From positions 248,001 to 312,000 of the forward strand of contig CANGEP010000002.1 of the NCBI GenBank assembly GCA_947452905.1: DNA of 64,000 bases. Reading direction: 5' to 3'. This DNA is from Bacteroidota bacterium. Its GTDB lineage: Bacteria; Bacteroidota; Bacteroidia; Chitinophagales; Chitinophagaceae. This document shows positions 28,747 to 40,180 of this stretch, piece after piece (positions within the stretch are counted from its first letter, which is position 1; each line of letters opens with the position of its first letter). A program made the translations under genes and the position numbers. The notes beneath the pieces were generated by a model. It did not search any database, had not been told where the DNA came from, and worked only from the letters and a program-made list of their open reading frames with translations.

Positions 28747-31700
28747 ATGAGGAGGCTGCTTTTATTACTTTTTATTGCCATATCAATGCCCAATTATTCT
28801 GTTTGGGCACAAACCAGTCCTTTTGCCAATGGAAAATGGGCAAAAATCGCTGTTCAAAAAGAAGGTATTTATAAGCTCACAGGCACACAATTAAAATCAT
28901 TAGGATATAGTTTGCCGGTAAGCTCAAGTGCTTGGCAATTGTTTAATTTAAACCCTTCTTTACTAAGTGAAAAAATGTCTCCTGCTCCTGCTTTTGGATT
29001 AAATGAAAATGCGATTCAAGTGGTAGATGGGGGAGATGGTAGTTTTGAGGAAACGGATTATATTTTATTTTATAGTGAGGGCCTTGTTCAATGGAAGTAT
29101 GATTCGCTCAGTAAAGAAACTTTTTTTCAAAAAAATACGGGTAGTGATTCTGTATTTTATTATGTTTTATTAGGAGATAAAGGAAAAAGAATTACCACCT
29201 CATTGCCCACTATAAAATCGAATACGAGCATTGTAGATTACAAAGCCAATTATGTATATGAAATTGATTCGGTGAATTTAGTGAGTAGTGGAAAAAATTG
29301 GTTGGGAATACCCATGGGGCAGGGGTTGGGAAAAGTTGCTTCCATTAACACAAACCTTAAAACAGAGGGCTGGTTACCCAATAGTGCTATCGAATTTAAA
29401 ACTCAAGTAGCAGCCACCAATTATAAAGACAGTAGTAGTTTTGAATTTAATTGGAATGATAAAGTTTTTCATACTAATTATTTACAGTCGGTAACAGGTT
29501 TGTATTTTGATGAACAAGCAAAATTTTTACAAGACCGCTTTACTTATAATTCAGGAACCACATTTCCTAGTAGTTCGTCCTTGAAAATAAATTTTTCTTG
29601 CCCCAGTGTTAATGGAACCGGCTGGATTGATTTTATACAAATTTCGGCTAAAAAAAATATTGGGTTTTATGCAGACAGCGCTTTTTCTTTTAGTGTAACT
29701 GAAGCTATAAAACCTAATGCTGTAGCAAGCTTTTCTATTCTAAATGCCGATGCAACAACCCTTGTTTGGGATGTTTCCAACCCCGAAGCACCTACTCAAA
29801 TAACACTTTCCAGTAGCAGTGCTAATACTATTAGTTTTGAACAATATATTGATAGATACAAATTATTTTACGCAATTAAACAAAATGCTTTTGCGTCCCC
29901 CATTGTAGTGGGTCCGGTGAATAAACAAGATGTAATGGGAAGTGCACCTGCGGATTATATTATTGTTACTGCTCCCGCTTTTTTAAATGCAGCCAATAAG
30001 TATAAAAATTTTTTACAATCACAAAAAGGGTTTTCTGTAAATGTGGTTAACGCTTTCGAGTTGTATCAGGAATTTTCGGGTGGCCAAGCTTCTGCCATTG
30101 GCATCAGAAATTATATAAAAACACTTTTCAACAAAGCAAGTTTTTTAAACAAGCCTGCGCCGCAATATTTATTATTACTAGGTATGGGTAATTTTGATGC
30201 CAAACATTTAAATTATAACAAACAATTGCCAGTGTATGAATCAGGCGGTTCTAATTCCTATTTAAATAGTTATTCAAGTGACGATTTTTTTGCTGTCTTA
30301 AAAGACAATGATGACATTAATGTAGTGAATTCAATCAGTGATTTATCAATTGCTGTTGGACGAATTCCTGCAAGAGAGACAGCAGAAGCGGATACTATTG
30401 TAGCTAAAATGATACAATATGCCACTTCCTCCACTGGGGGCATTTGGCAAAATCGATTAACCTGGGTGGCCGATGATGGGGATTATAATTTGCATTTACA
30501 GGATGCAGAAGCGATTACACAAAACTTAAAATCAAAAACAAATAGATGGGATTATAAAAAAATATATCTTGATTTGTTTCCGGCAAGTTCATCTACCTCT
30601 GGTAACACTTTTCCTTTAGTCAATGAAGCTATTAAACAAACTATCAATGAGGGAAGCCTTTTATTGAATTACACTGGCCATGGCAATTATTTAAGGCTTA
30701 GTGAGGAGGCGGTGATATCTCAAGAACAATTTAATAGTTGGAACAATAAGGGTAAGCTACCAATAATGGTTACAGCGAGTTGTAATTTTGCCCCCTATGA
30801 TCAACCTGCTTTTTCGCCTATTGCTTTTGACGCCTTATTAAAAAACAGTAATGGTATAATTGCATTGGTTGCGGCGAATCGTTTGGTTTATGCCTATAGT
30901 AATAGGGAGATTAATGATTTGTTTATTGGTCAACTTTTTGTACCAGATAATACTGGTCAAACTCCCTCGATTGGCAAGGCATTACAAAAAGCAAAAATGC
31001 TAAACTGGCAACAAAATGGAGATCATATTAATGCCTATAAATTTTCGCTATTAGGGGACCCATCGATGCAATTGTTTTTACCCAAATACAATTTAGTGGT
31101 CAATACTTTGAATGGTAAAAATTCTATTTTGAGAGATTCTTTACAAGGAGCAGTAAAGTATACAATTACAGGTAAAGTAAATGCAGCTAACAAATCGACA
31201 CTAAATAATTTTAATGGTAATATAGTTTTTACTTTATTGGATGCCCCAAAAATTAAAAAGACTTTAGCCAATACCGCCAGTAGTATGCCAGTGGCCATTA
31301 ATACACAAGAAAGTGTTTTATTTAAGGGTCAATCATTAGTAAGTAGTGGGCAGTTTTCGATTGAATTTATTTTACCCAAAGAAGTGAGTACGGCAGCGGG
31401 TCCTTTAAAATTAGTATTATCCGCTTATAATGATACAGCTACAGCTATGGGTATTTACGATTCTATCTTTGTTACTAGTACTAATAATTATATCAATACA
31501 GATATAAATGGGCCTGTTATGAAAGCATATTTTAACAACACCAGTTTTGTACAAAATGATTGGATTAATACAACACCTACTTTATATATTCAGCTACAAG
31601 ATAGTTCTGGCATTCAAGTTTCAGGAAATGCGTTAGGGCAAAATCTTATTTTGCAAGTGGATGATCAGCCAAATTCGATTGTGTTAAATGATTACTTTGA

Positions 31701-32151
31701 AGCAGATATTAATTCCTATCAAAGGGGGTTAGTAAAGTATACACTTCCCACTTTGAGCGAAGGTAAACATAGATTTATTGTAAAAGCTTGGGATTTAATT
31801 GGTAATTCAAGTAGGGATACTTTGTGGGCAGAGGTGCCTTCTATAACAAGCGAAAAAATTAATAAAGTAAGTAACTATCCTAATCCAGTAATCTCTAAAA
31901 CAAGGTTTAGTGCACAAACGAATCTAGTGGGTAAAAATGTTCAATGTATTTTAACGATTATGGATGTAAGCGGACAAAAAGTGTATACGGCTACACAAAA
32001 TTTTAGTTCGGCCGATGCTACCATTTATATGGATTGGGAGGGAGTAAGCAATTTTGGTGCCATCGTAAAATCGGGGCAATATTTTTACACCATTACATTA
32101 GTGGAAGGGACAAGTATCCATGCTAAAGCAGGCAAATTTATCAAACTTTAA
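28747..32151 (+). CDS. porU: Type IX secretion system sortase PorU (C25 gingipain-like)
   Basis: A 1,134-residue outer-membrane-associated transpeptidase that cuts sorting domains off type IX cargo and attaches cargo to the surface. A signal peptide ends near VWAQ. The peptidase C25 domain (about residues 400-780) has the catalytic dyad His645 (YTGHGN) and Cys679 (TASCNF). Later regions are Ig-like, and a C-terminal sorting-domain-like module starts at VSNYPNPV. It is divergent from gldJ and followed by porV, the conserved order. Confidence 0.93.
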   Translation: MRRLLLLLFIAISMPNYSVWAQTSPFANGKWAKIAVQKEGIYKLTGTQLKSLGYSLPVSSSAWQLFNLNPSLLSEKMSPAPAFGLNENAIQVVDGGDGSFEETDYILFYSEGLVQWKYDSLSKETFFQKNTGSDSVFYYVLLGDKGKRITTSLPTIKSNTSIVDYKANYVYEIDSVNLVSSGKNWLGIPMGQGLGKVASINTNLKTEGWLPNSAIEFKTQVAATNYKDSSSFEFNWNDKVFHTNYLQSVTGLYFDEQAKFLQDRFTYNSGTTFPSSSSLKINFSCPSVNGTGWIDFIQISAKKNIGFYADSAFSFSVTEAIKPNAVASFSILNADATTLVWDVSNPEAPTQITLSSSSANTISFEQYIDRYKLFYAIKQNAFASPIVVGPVNKQDVMGSAPADYIIVTAPAFLNAANKYKNFLQSQKGFSVNVVNAFELYQEFSGGQASAIGIRNYIKTLFNKASFLNKPAPQYLLLLGMGNFDAKHLNYNKQLPVYESGGSNSYLNSYSSDDFFAVLKDNDDINVVNSISDLSIAVGRIPARETAEADTIVAKMIQYATSSTGGIWQNRLTWVADDGDYNLHLQDAEAITQNLKSKTNRWDYKKIYLDLFPASSSTSGNTFPLVNEAIKQTINEGSLLLNYTGHGNYLRLSEEAVISQEQFNSWNNKGKLPIMVTASCNFAPYDQPAFSPIAFDALLKNSNGIIALVAANRLVYAYSNREINDLFIGQLFVPDNTGQTPSIGKALQKAKMLNWQQNGDHINAYKFSLLGDPSMQLFLPKYNLVVNTLNGKNSILRDSLQGAVKYTITGKVNAANKSTLNNFNGNIVFTLLDAPKIKKTLANTASSMPVAINTQESVLFKGQSLVSSGQFSIEFILPKEVSTAAGPLKLVLSAYNDTATAMGIYDSIFVTSTNNYINTDINGPVMKAYFNNTSFVQNDWINTTPTLYIQLQDSSGIQVSGNALGQNLILQVDDQPNSIVLNDYFEADINSYQRGLVKYTLPTLSEGKHRFIVKAWDLIGNSSRDTLWAEVPSITSEKINKVSNYPNPVISKTRFSAQTNLVGKNVQCILTIMDVSGQKVYTATQNFSSADATIYMDWEGVSNFGAIVKSGQYFYTITLVEGTSIHAKAGKFIKL

Positions 32152-32197
32152 TTTTCAATTATATTATTTATCTTTATGATGTAAATCCTACTCCTCC

Positions 32198-33322
32198 ATG
32201 CGAAATATTAAATGTTCGATACTTTTTTTTGTTTGCTTTTTTACAACAATTGTGGTTAAGGCACAAAGCCTAAAATTGCAAAGTACTGCCGTTCCATTTA
32301 TGATGATCTCTCCAGATGCTCGTTCGGGAGGTATGGGTAATTTGTCTTTAGGTATGTCACCAGAATCTAATGACTTATTTGGAAATACGGCTAAGCTTTC
32401 CTACTTAAATGAGAATAAAGGATTTTTAATTAATTATACACCTTGGTTAAAAGACTTAGGTTTAAGTGATGTGTATTTGGCAAGTGCAGGCTATTATAAA
32501 AAACTCGATCAAAAAAGTGCTATCAACAGCTCATTGCGTTTTTTTAGTTTAGGAAATATTGATTTTACCGATGAGTCTGGATCTTCAACTTTGCCCTCTC
32601 AAAGACCTTCAGAATTTAGTTATGATTTAGGGTATAGTATATTGCTAACCGATCAATTTAGTATGGGCGTAACCTTAAGATATATTCATTCTAAATTGGT
32701 ACAAGGTTCTTTTGGAACAAGTACAGTTGATTATAAAGCAGGCAATACCGTTTCTGGTGATATTAGTTTGTTTTATAAACAAAAAGAAGATATGCAAGGG
32801 TTTCACGGGGGCTTATTACTTTCTAATTTGGGAGGTAAAATAAGTTACACCAATGAAACTAATCGTAAGTATTATATTCCTGCTAATTTAGGAATTGGGG
32901 TAGGTTATCTAAATAAAATAGACAACGATAATTCTGTTGAATTCGGGGTTGATGTTAACAGATTAATGGTTCCAGCAAGTCCCAATAATACTGATGCAGA
33001 AGCAACTTCTCAATACTTTACACAGTCGGTTGTATCAAGTTGGTTTAATTCATTTACGAATAAATATGGGGTGCCTTTTTCGGAGTCTTTAAAAATTAGC
33101 ACTGGTGTAGAATACAATTATGGGAATCGTTTTTACTTAAGAGGAGGCTATTTTATTGACAACAATAAGAACTTAGGTAATATGCAATATTTTACTTTAG
33201 GAACTAGTTTTCAATATCAAAATTCTAAATTTAACATTTCTTATTTAGTGCCTTCAGGCGGGGGTATAACCAAAAACCCATTGTCTAACACTTTGCGTTT
33301 TGGAAGTATCTTTTATTTCTAA
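32198..33322 (+). CDS. porV: Type IX secretion outer-membrane protein PorV
   Basis: A 374-residue outer-membrane barrel of the PorV/LptO family, which shuttles cargo from the translocon to the PorU sortase. A signal peptide ends near VVKAQ. The conserved PorV opening ([25 protein letters not shown]...GNTAKLSYL) follows, then repeated amphipathic strands ending in RFGSIFYF. It lies 46 nt after porU. The paralogue PorQ is less similar at the N-terminus, so PorV is preferred. Confidence 0.9.
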   Translation: MRNIKCSILFFVCFFTTIVVKAQSLKLQSTAVPFMMISPDARSGGMGNLSLGMSPESNDLFGNTAKLSYLNENKGFLINYTPWLKDLGLSDVYLASAGYYKKLDQKSAINSSLRFFSLGNIDFTDESGSSTLPSQRPSEFSYDLGYSILLTDQFSMGVTLRYIHSKLVQGSFGTSTVDYKAGNTVSGDISLFYKQKEDMQGFHGGLLLSNLGGKISYTNETNRKYYIPANLGIGVGYLNKIDNDNSVEFGVDVNRLMVPASPNNTDAEATSQYFTQSVVSSWFNSFTNKYGVPFSESLKISTGVEYNYGNRFYLRGGYFIDNNKNLGNMQYFTLGTSFQYQNSKFNISYLVPSGGGITKNPLSNTLRFGSIFYF

Positions 33323-33332
33323 AGTTTTTGCC

Positions 33333-33340
33333 TATTTTTG
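33333..33340 (+). promoter_or_regulatory. Promoter -7 box TATTTTTG for dut, start codon 5 nt downstream
   Basis: A full TAnnTTTG match between the porV stop and the dut ATG at 33346; predicts a leaderless mRNA. Confidence 0.6.
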
Positions 33341-33345
33341 GCATC

Positions 33346-33786
33346 ATGCTAACTGAAGTACAAATAGTAAATAAGAGTCATCATCCTTTACCCCATTATG
33401 CTACTTCAGGCTCTTCGGGTTTAGATTTACGTGCTTTTTTATCCGTCCCCCTTTTACTGCAGCCCATGGAAAGAACTTTGGTTCCCACGGGTTTATTCTT
33501 AGCTATGCCCGAAAACTGGGAAGCGCAAATACGTCCTCGTAGTGGTCTGGCCATCAAACAAGGATTAACTTGTTTAAATACTCCAGGTACAGTGGATGCA
33601 GATTACAGAGGGGAGATTAAAGTAATACTTATTAATTTATCCAACGAAATTCAAACCATTAACGACGGAGATCGTATTGCTCAAATGGTTTTTATGCAAG
33701 TAGAAAAAGTTAAATGGTCCGAAGTAAACGATTTAGAAGCAACTGAGAGAGCGGCAGGCGGTTTTGGCCATACAGGAAAACAATAA
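33346..33786 (+). CDS. dut: dUTP diphosphatase
   Basis: A 146-residue trimeric dUTPase, which converts dUTP to dUMP and keeps uracil out of DNA. Motifs in order: SGLDLRA (1), PRSGLA (2), [13 protein letters not shown] (3, with the catalytic Asp), GDRIAQMV (4) and a C-terminal [10 protein letters not shown] (5). The start at 33346 is chosen since the upstream in-frame TTG overlaps the promoter box. It is followed 3 nt later by a DUF4292 lipoprotein gene. Confidence 0.96.
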   Translation: MLTEVQIVNKSHHPLPHYATSGSSGLDLRAFLSVPLLLQPMERTLVPTGLFLAMPENWEAQIRPRSGLAIKQGLTCLNTPGTVDADYRGEIKVILINLSNEIQTINDGDRIAQMVFMQVEKVKWSEVNDLEATERAAGGFGHTGKQ

Positions 33787-33789
33787 AGA

Positions 33790-34614
33790 ATGAAAGCAAA
33801 GTACCTGATTTTAATATGCACAGTTTTATTAATAGCCTCTTGTTCGACTGTACGAAAAGTTCAAGTTATTCAAGACGCCCTAACTAAAAAAGATACAGCC
33901 GCTTTACAAATCATAGCCCAAAAAACCAAGGTTGACTCTGGCCTGATTGTAAGAAATATTATTGAACACATTGCTGCTGCAAAATTAAATTTCAACACAC
34001 TTAATGCGAGGGTAAAAGTTGATTATGAAAATGTCTCCAATGCCGAATCCTATATTGCCAATATAAGTATTCAAAAAGGTGAATCCATTTTTATTACAAT
34101 AAGAGGAGCCATGGGGGTGATTGGACTAAAAGCCTTGGTAACTAAAGACAGTGTTGTATTGGTTTATCCCTTAAAAAAGAAACAAGAAAAGCGACCATTA
34201 TCCTATTTACAAGAGTTGTTGAAGATACCAGTGGATTATGCATCAATTGAAGATTTAATTATAGGGAATCCTATTTATATGGACAAGGCAAGTATTGTTT
34301 CATTTAAAACCAACAATAATAAATTGCAAGTGGGCTTATTGGGTAAGGTTTTCAAGAATTTAATTTCCTTAGATGATGATAATTCAAAAGTACTTCATTT
34401 AAAATTAGATGATATTGACATCAATCAACATCGTACCTGCGATATCACCTATTATAATCACACTGCTGCTTTACAAAATCAGTTCCCATTAAATAGAGAT
34501 ATCGCCATATCGGCACAGTCAAGATTGGAAATTCATATGGAAATGAAAGAATTTAGTTTTAATGACCCATTAAAATATACCTTTGCTATTCCAAAACCAG
34601 GTAAGCGCCGATAG
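33790..34614 (+). CDS. DUF4292 lipoprotein
   Basis: A 274-residue lipoprotein with lipobox IASC (lipid-modified Cys18). The mature part matches the DUF4292 layout found throughout Bacteroidota: an early NTLNARVKVDYE strand, IRGAMGVIGLKALVT, and a beta-rich LolA/LolB-like C-terminal half ending MKEFSFNDPLKYTFAIP. The role is not established; a lipoprotein- or lipid-carrier-like function is a guess from the fold. It sits in the row dut, this gene, EnvC-like gene, with gaps of 3 and 21 nt. Confidence 0.85.
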   Translation: MKAKYLILICTVLLIASCSTVRKVQVIQDALTKKDTAALQIIAQKTKVDSGLIVRNIIEHIAAAKLNFNTLNARVKVDYENVSNAESYIANISIQKGESIFITIRGAMGVIGLKALVTKDSVVLVYPLKKKQEKRPLSYLQELLKIPVDYASIEDLIIGNPIYMDKASIVSFKTNNNKLQVGLLGKVFKNLISLDDDNSKVLHLKLDDIDINQHRTCDITYYNHTAALQNQFPLNRDIAISAQSRLEIHMEMKEFSFNDPLKYTFAIPKPGKRR

Positions 34615-34635
34615 CTTACTTTAATGTATTAAACT

Positions 34636-36012
34636 ATGATTAAAAAAGGGATACTTATTTTGTTTTTTATGGCTACTACCGCCTCTATATTGAGTGCCCA
34701 AACAAACGTATCTCGAGAAGATTTACAAAAACAAGAACAGTCCTTAAAAAAAGAATTGGAAGAACTGAATCAATTAAAAAATCAGATTCAAAAAAATAAA
34801 AAAAGTTCTTTAGCTCAGTTGGCCATTATTAAAAGTAAAATTGCCAAAAGAGAAGCCCTGGTAAATAGCATTGCCAAACAAGTTAAAATTTTAGATGACG
34901 CTATTGCTGCCAATCAAAGAGACGTAGAAAAACTCAACAAGGATTTGGATACTTTAAAATCAAAGTATGCAAAAAGTTTAATTTTCGCCTATAAGAGTAG
35001 AAGCGGGTATGAATACTTAAATTTTTTATTCTCTGCTAATAGTTTTAATGACGCCGTTAAAAGGATTACTTATTTAAAAAGTTATCGTCAAAACAGAGAG
35101 GCACAAGCCACTGCCATCGATTTATCACAAAAGGATTTGAGTGCAAAAATTGGGGTATTGGGTTCGAATAAAAAAGATCGAATGAAAACCTTAAGTGTTC
35201 AAAATGATCAGTTAAAAGTATTGGTAGATGACCGTAAAGAACAAGATAAAATTGTAACGCAGTTAAAAAATAAAGAAGAGGAAATTACAGCACAAGTGCG
35301 TCAAAAAGAAGCGCAAAGAAAAAAAATGCAATCGGCTTTATTAACCATTATTCGAAGAGAAATGGCCGAAGCGGAGAAAAAGGAAAAAGAAAGATTGGCG
35401 AAAGTAAAAGCTGCCAACGATGCAGCCGCTGCAAAGGCAAAAGCCGAAAATCAACCAGCTCCTATTGCCAAAGCAGCTACTAAACCTGCCGGTAAATCTG
35501 GAAATAACAAAGTGGGTAATGTGGAAGGAGGTTTAACTAGTACTACTGATAATCGACCCTATTCTGCCCTTGAGACCACCGAAGAAGGAAGAGAAGCTTC
35601 TATCTCTTTTGAGACTAATAAGGGGTCTTTGCCATGGCCTGTTGATAAAGGAAATGTATATGTACATTTTGGGGTGGAGAATATTCCTGGTACAAAACTG
35701 AATCGTAAAAGCGATGGCATCGAATTGGCTTTACCTAAGGGCACATCAGTTAAGAGTGTTGCCAATGGGGTGATTCTTTATACAGGGGATATAAATGGTG
35801 ACTTAACAGTGTATGTGCAACATGGAAAATACTTTACTACTTATACGCATCTTAGCAGTATTAATGTGTCAAAGGGTCAAGAAGTTAGAGCGGGTACATT
35901 GTTAGGTAAATCTGGCATTAATTTAGATGGGGAGGGCGCTTTATTATTTATGATCAATAATGAAAAAGGTGTTTTTCTGGATCCTGAAAACTGGTTAAAA
36001 AATAGAAGATAG
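34636..36012 (+). CDS. EnvC-like murein hydrolase activator with degenerate LytM domain
   Basis: A 458-residue exported protein: a signal peptide (ending near LSAQ), a long coiled coil of about residues 25-250, a low-complexity Ala/Lys linker, and a C-terminal LytM (M23) domain from about 335. The usual zinc ligands are lost: the first His/Asp pair site reads KSDGIEL and the last HxH reads LFMIN, while a single His remains in TYTHLSS. This resembles EnvC, which activates cell-wall amidases rather than cutting peptidoglycan itself. It is probably a division or daughter-cell-separation factor. Confidence 0.86.
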   Translation: MIKKGILILFFMATTASILSAQTNVSREDLQKQEQSLKKELEELNQLKNQIQKNKKSSLAQLAIIKSKIAKREALVNSIAKQVKILDDAIAANQRDVEKLNKDLDTLKSKYAKSLIFAYKSRSGYEYLNFLFSANSFNDAVKRITYLKSYRQNREAQATAIDLSQKDLSAKIGVLGSNKKDRMKTLSVQNDQLKVLVDDRKEQDKIVTQLKNKEEEITAQVRQKEAQRKKMQSALLTIIRREMAEAEKKEKERLAKVKAANDAAAAKAKAENQPAPIAKAATKPAGKSGNNKVGNVEGGLTSTTDNRPYSALETTEEGREASISFETNKGSLPWPVDKGNVYVHFGVENIPGTKLNRKSDGIELALPKGTSVKSVANGVILYTGDINGDLTVYVQHGKYFTTYTHLSSINVSKGQEVRAGTLLGKSGINLDGEGALLFMINNEKGVFLDPENWLKNRR

Positions 36013-36034
36013 TTTTTTGCATTAGTTTTTTTAT

Positions 36035-36059
36035 ATTACAATCAAATAACGATTGTAAT
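36035..36059 (+). repeat. Inverted repeat covering the glpK start
   Basis: A perfect 9-bp inverted repeat (36035-36043 with 36051-36059), loop AAATAAC, whose right arm includes the first two bases of the glpK ATG. It could be an operator or an mRNA hairpin that hides the start codon. Confidence 0.6.
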
Positions 36060-37542
36060 GTCCACTTATATTTTATCCTTTGATCAAGGTACAACTAGTA
36101 GTCGTGCCATATTATTTGACCATGAAGGCCAGATTCACGCTGTTGCCCAAAAAGAGTTTACACAACATTTTCCCAAACCAGGTTGGGTGGAGCATGATGC
36201 CATGGAAATTTGGAGCACTCAAATTGGAGTGGCTGCCGAAGCGGTGAGTAAAAATAACAGCACCCCTGCAGATATTGCTGCTATTGGCATTACCAACCAA
36301 AGAGAAACTACTGTGGTATGGAATAAGCGCACCGGTTTACCTATATACAATGCCATTGTTTGGCAGGATCGAAGAACTGCCGACTATTGCGATAGTTTAA
36401 AAGCAGCAGGGAAAGCATCCATGATTCAAGAAAAAACAGGCTTAGTGATTGATGCTTATTTTTCTGGATCCAAAGTAAAATGGATTTTAGATAATGTCGA
36501 AGGTGCAAGAGATTTAGCAGCCAAAGGTGATTTATGTTTTGGTACCATTGATACTTGGTTAGTATGGAAATTAACCAATGGAAAAGTACATGTTACGGAT
36601 GTAACCAATGCCTCTCGTACTATGTTGTTTAATATACATACACTTGAGTGGGATACCGAACTTTTAGCATTATTGGATATACCCGCATCTGTTTTGCCAA
36701 CTGTAAAAAGTAGTAGCGAAGTATATGGGCATACCAATCAAATATTCTCCAATCGTGAAATCCCTATTGCAGGAATTGCAGGTGATCAACAAGCAGCCTT
36801 ATTTGGGCAGATGTGTACACAAGCAGGAATGGTAAAAAACACCTATGGTACAGGTTGTTTTATGCTTATGCATACAGGTGAAAAAGCGGTGAGCTCTAAA
36901 AATAATTTATTAACCACTATAGCTTTACAATTAAATGGGCATACGTATTATGCTTTAGAGGGCAGTGTATTTATTGGAGGAGCTGTGGTACAATGGTTAA
37001 GAGATGGTTTACATTTAATTCGCAATTCTTCAGAAATAGAAGCGCTTGCCGAAAAAGTAAATAACACCGATGGGGTGTATTTGGTACCTGCTTTTGCGGG
37101 CTTGGGTGCTCCTTATTGGAACCAACATGCAAGAGGCACCATTGTCGGAATTACTAGAGGTACTAACTCCTCACATATTGCCAGAGCCGCTTTAGAGAGT
37201 ATTGCTTTTCAGAGTTACGACTTATTAAAAGCAATGGAAGCGGATGCAGGAATTCCAATTGCAGAACTGAGAGTGGATGGCGGAGCTACCCATAATAATT
37301 TACTCATGCAATTTCAAAGTGAACTTGTAAATACAAAAGTGGTACGACCTACCATGGTGGAGACTACTGCATTGGGGGCCGCTTATTTAGCAGGCTTGGC
37401 AGTAGGTTTTTGGAAAGATGTAGAGGAGTTAAAAGCAAAATGGAAAGTAGATAAAATATTTTCACCCTCTATTGAGAGCGCCGAAAGAAACACACATATC
37501 GAAGGTTGGCAAAGAGCTATTAAAGCCACCAACAATTGGTAA
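36058..37542 (+). CDS. glpK: Glycerol kinase
   Basis: A 494-residue FGGY-family kinase that phosphorylates glycerol to glycerol-3-phosphate. The N-terminal phosphate loop DQGTTSSRA (about 8-16), substrate site NQRETTVVW, and C-terminal [10 protein letters not shown] and GGATHNN segments are all present. It is followed 58 nt later by the glycerol channel gene, the usual pair. No glpD is in the window. Start at ATG 36058, which overlaps an inverted repeat. Confidence 0.97.
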   Translation: MSTYILSFDQGTTSSRAILFDHEGQIHAVAQKEFTQHFPKPGWVEHDAMEIWSTQIGVAAEAVSKNNSTPADIAAIGITNQRETTVVWNKRTGLPIYNAIVWQDRRTADYCDSLKAAGKASMIQEKTGLVIDAYFSGSKVKWILDNVEGARDLAAKGDLCFGTIDTWLVWKLTNGKVHVTDVTNASRTMLFNIHTLEWDTELLALLDIPASVLPTVKSSSEVYGHTNQIFSNREIPIAGIAGDQQAALFGQMCTQAGMVKNTYGTGCFMLMHTGEKAVSSKNNLLTTIALQLNGHTYYALEGSVFIGGAVVQWLRDGLHLIRNSSEIEALAEKVNNTDGVYLVPAFAGLGAPYWNQHARGTIVGITRGTNSSHIARAALESIAFQSYDLLKAMEADAGIPIAELRVDGGATHNNLLMQFQSELVNTKVVRPTMVETTALGAAYLAGLAVGFWKDVEELKAKWKVDKIFSPSIESAERNTHIEGWQRAIKATNNW

Positions 37543-37600
37543 TTTATTTGGTTAAATTATTTATATTCATACCATCATTTTATAAACACAAACTTTTTTT

Positions 37601-38311
37601 ATGAGTCCATTTATAGCAGAATTAGTAGGTACCGCTGTTATTATTATTATTGGAAACGGAGTAGTGGCCAATGTGGTACTACCTAAAACCAAGGGTAATA
37701 GTGGAGGGTTAATTTCGATTGTATTTGGCTGGATGATTGCTGTATTTGTGGGTGTATATATGACAAGTAGTATTAGTGGGGGACATTTAAACCCTGCAGT
37801 AACAATCGCCATGGCGATGGCAGGAAAATTTAGTTGGGCACTAGTTCCTTCTTATTTATTGGCACAAATCTTGGGTGCTATGTTGGGGGCTTTAGTAGTT
37901 TGGATGGTCTATAAAGAGCATTTTAATGAATCTGATAATGCAGCCGATCAATTGGCTTGTTTCTCAACTGGGCCTTCCATCCGAAGTTTACCGCAAAATT
38001 TTATGACCGAGGCCTTGGCCAGCTTCGTTTTTTTACTAGGGATATTCTTTATTAAGCCAGCCGGAATAGAAATGGGAGCCATGTCGGCACTGCCAGTGGC
38101 TTTACTTGTTGGAGGAATTGGCTTTGGTTTAGGGGGGCCAACAGGCTGGGCCATTAATCCGGCCCGCGATTTAGGCCCTAGAATCATGCATTTTTTACTG
38201 CCCATCAAGGGAAAATCCACTAGTGATTGGGGCTATGCAGCCATCCCGGTATTGGGCCCTATCGTAGGGGGAATTTTAGCAGCAATTATCTATGTACAAT
38301 TTTTGCAATAA
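37601..38311 (+). CDS. glpF: Glycerol facilitator (MIP/aquaporin family)
   Basis: A 236-residue inner-membrane channel with six membrane segments and both half-helix motifs, NPAVT (GGHLNPAVTIAM) and NPARD (WAINPARDLGPR). The Asp after the second NPA is typical of glycerol-conducting members. Its position right after glpK supports glycerol as substrate. Confidence 0.94.
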   Translation: MSPFIAELVGTAVIIIIGNGVVANVVLPKTKGNSGGLISIVFGWMIAVFVGVYMTSSISGGHLNPAVTIAMAMAGKFSWALVPSYLLAQILGAMLGALVVWMVYKEHFNESDNAADQLACFSTGPSIRSLPQNFMTEALASFVFLLGIFFIKPAGIEMGAMSALPVALLVGGIGFGLGGPTGWAINPARDLGPRIMHFLLPIKGKSTSDWGYAAIPVLGPIVGGILAAIIYVQFLQ

Positions 38312-38324
38312 ACATGCAAAACCC

Positions 38325-38332
38325 TACCTTTG
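38325..38332 (+). promoter_or_regulatory. Promoter -7 box TACCTTTG for atpD
   Basis: A full TAnnTTTG match 17 nt before the atpD ATG at 38350. Confidence 0.65.
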
Positions 38333-38340
38333 CAGCCTAA

Positions 38341-39843
<1,503 letters not shown>

Positions 39844-39861
39844 TTTATTTAAAACAACAAC

Positions 39862-40107
39862 ATGTTATTAGAAATATTGACACCCGAAAAAAAGCTTTTT
39901 AGTGGCGATGTACAAGGCGTTCAATTACCTGGCATCGACGGGTTGTTTGAAGTATTAGATAAACACGCTCCACTAGTGAGTGCATTAAGTGCAGGCCAAG
40001 TGAAAGTATTAAATAAATCTGCTGCAGCCGAAACCTATGCTATTCAAGGTGGTTTTGTGGAAGTCATAAATAACAAAACAACTGTTCTTGTTGAAGGTGT
40101 GTTATAA
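39862..40107 (+). CDS. atpC: ATP synthase F1 subunit epsilon, short form
   Basis: An 81-residue protein containing only the N-terminal beta-sandwich of subunit epsilon (EILTPEKKLFSGDVQGVQLPG...FEVLDKHAPLVSAL). The C-terminal two-helix domain that inhibits ATP hydrolysis in other bacteria is missing, as is common in Bacteroidota. It lies 18 nt after atpD and before a strong terminator. Confidence 0.93.
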   Translation: MLLEILTPEKKLFSGDVQGVQLPGIDGLFEVLDKHAPLVSALSAGQVKVLNKSAAAETYAIQGGFVEVINNKTTVLVEGVL

Positions 40108-40129
40108 GAATAGTTAAAATTATAAATTC

Positions 40130-40163
40130 AAATCCCTCTCGTTCATTCGAGAGGGATTTTTTA
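40130..40163 (+). terminator. Rho-independent terminator after atpDC
   Basis: A perfect 12-bp stem (40130-40141 with 40148-40159) with loop TTCATT and a following T-rich tract. Confidence 0.92.
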
Positions 40164-40180
40164 TTATATTCACATCGCTT

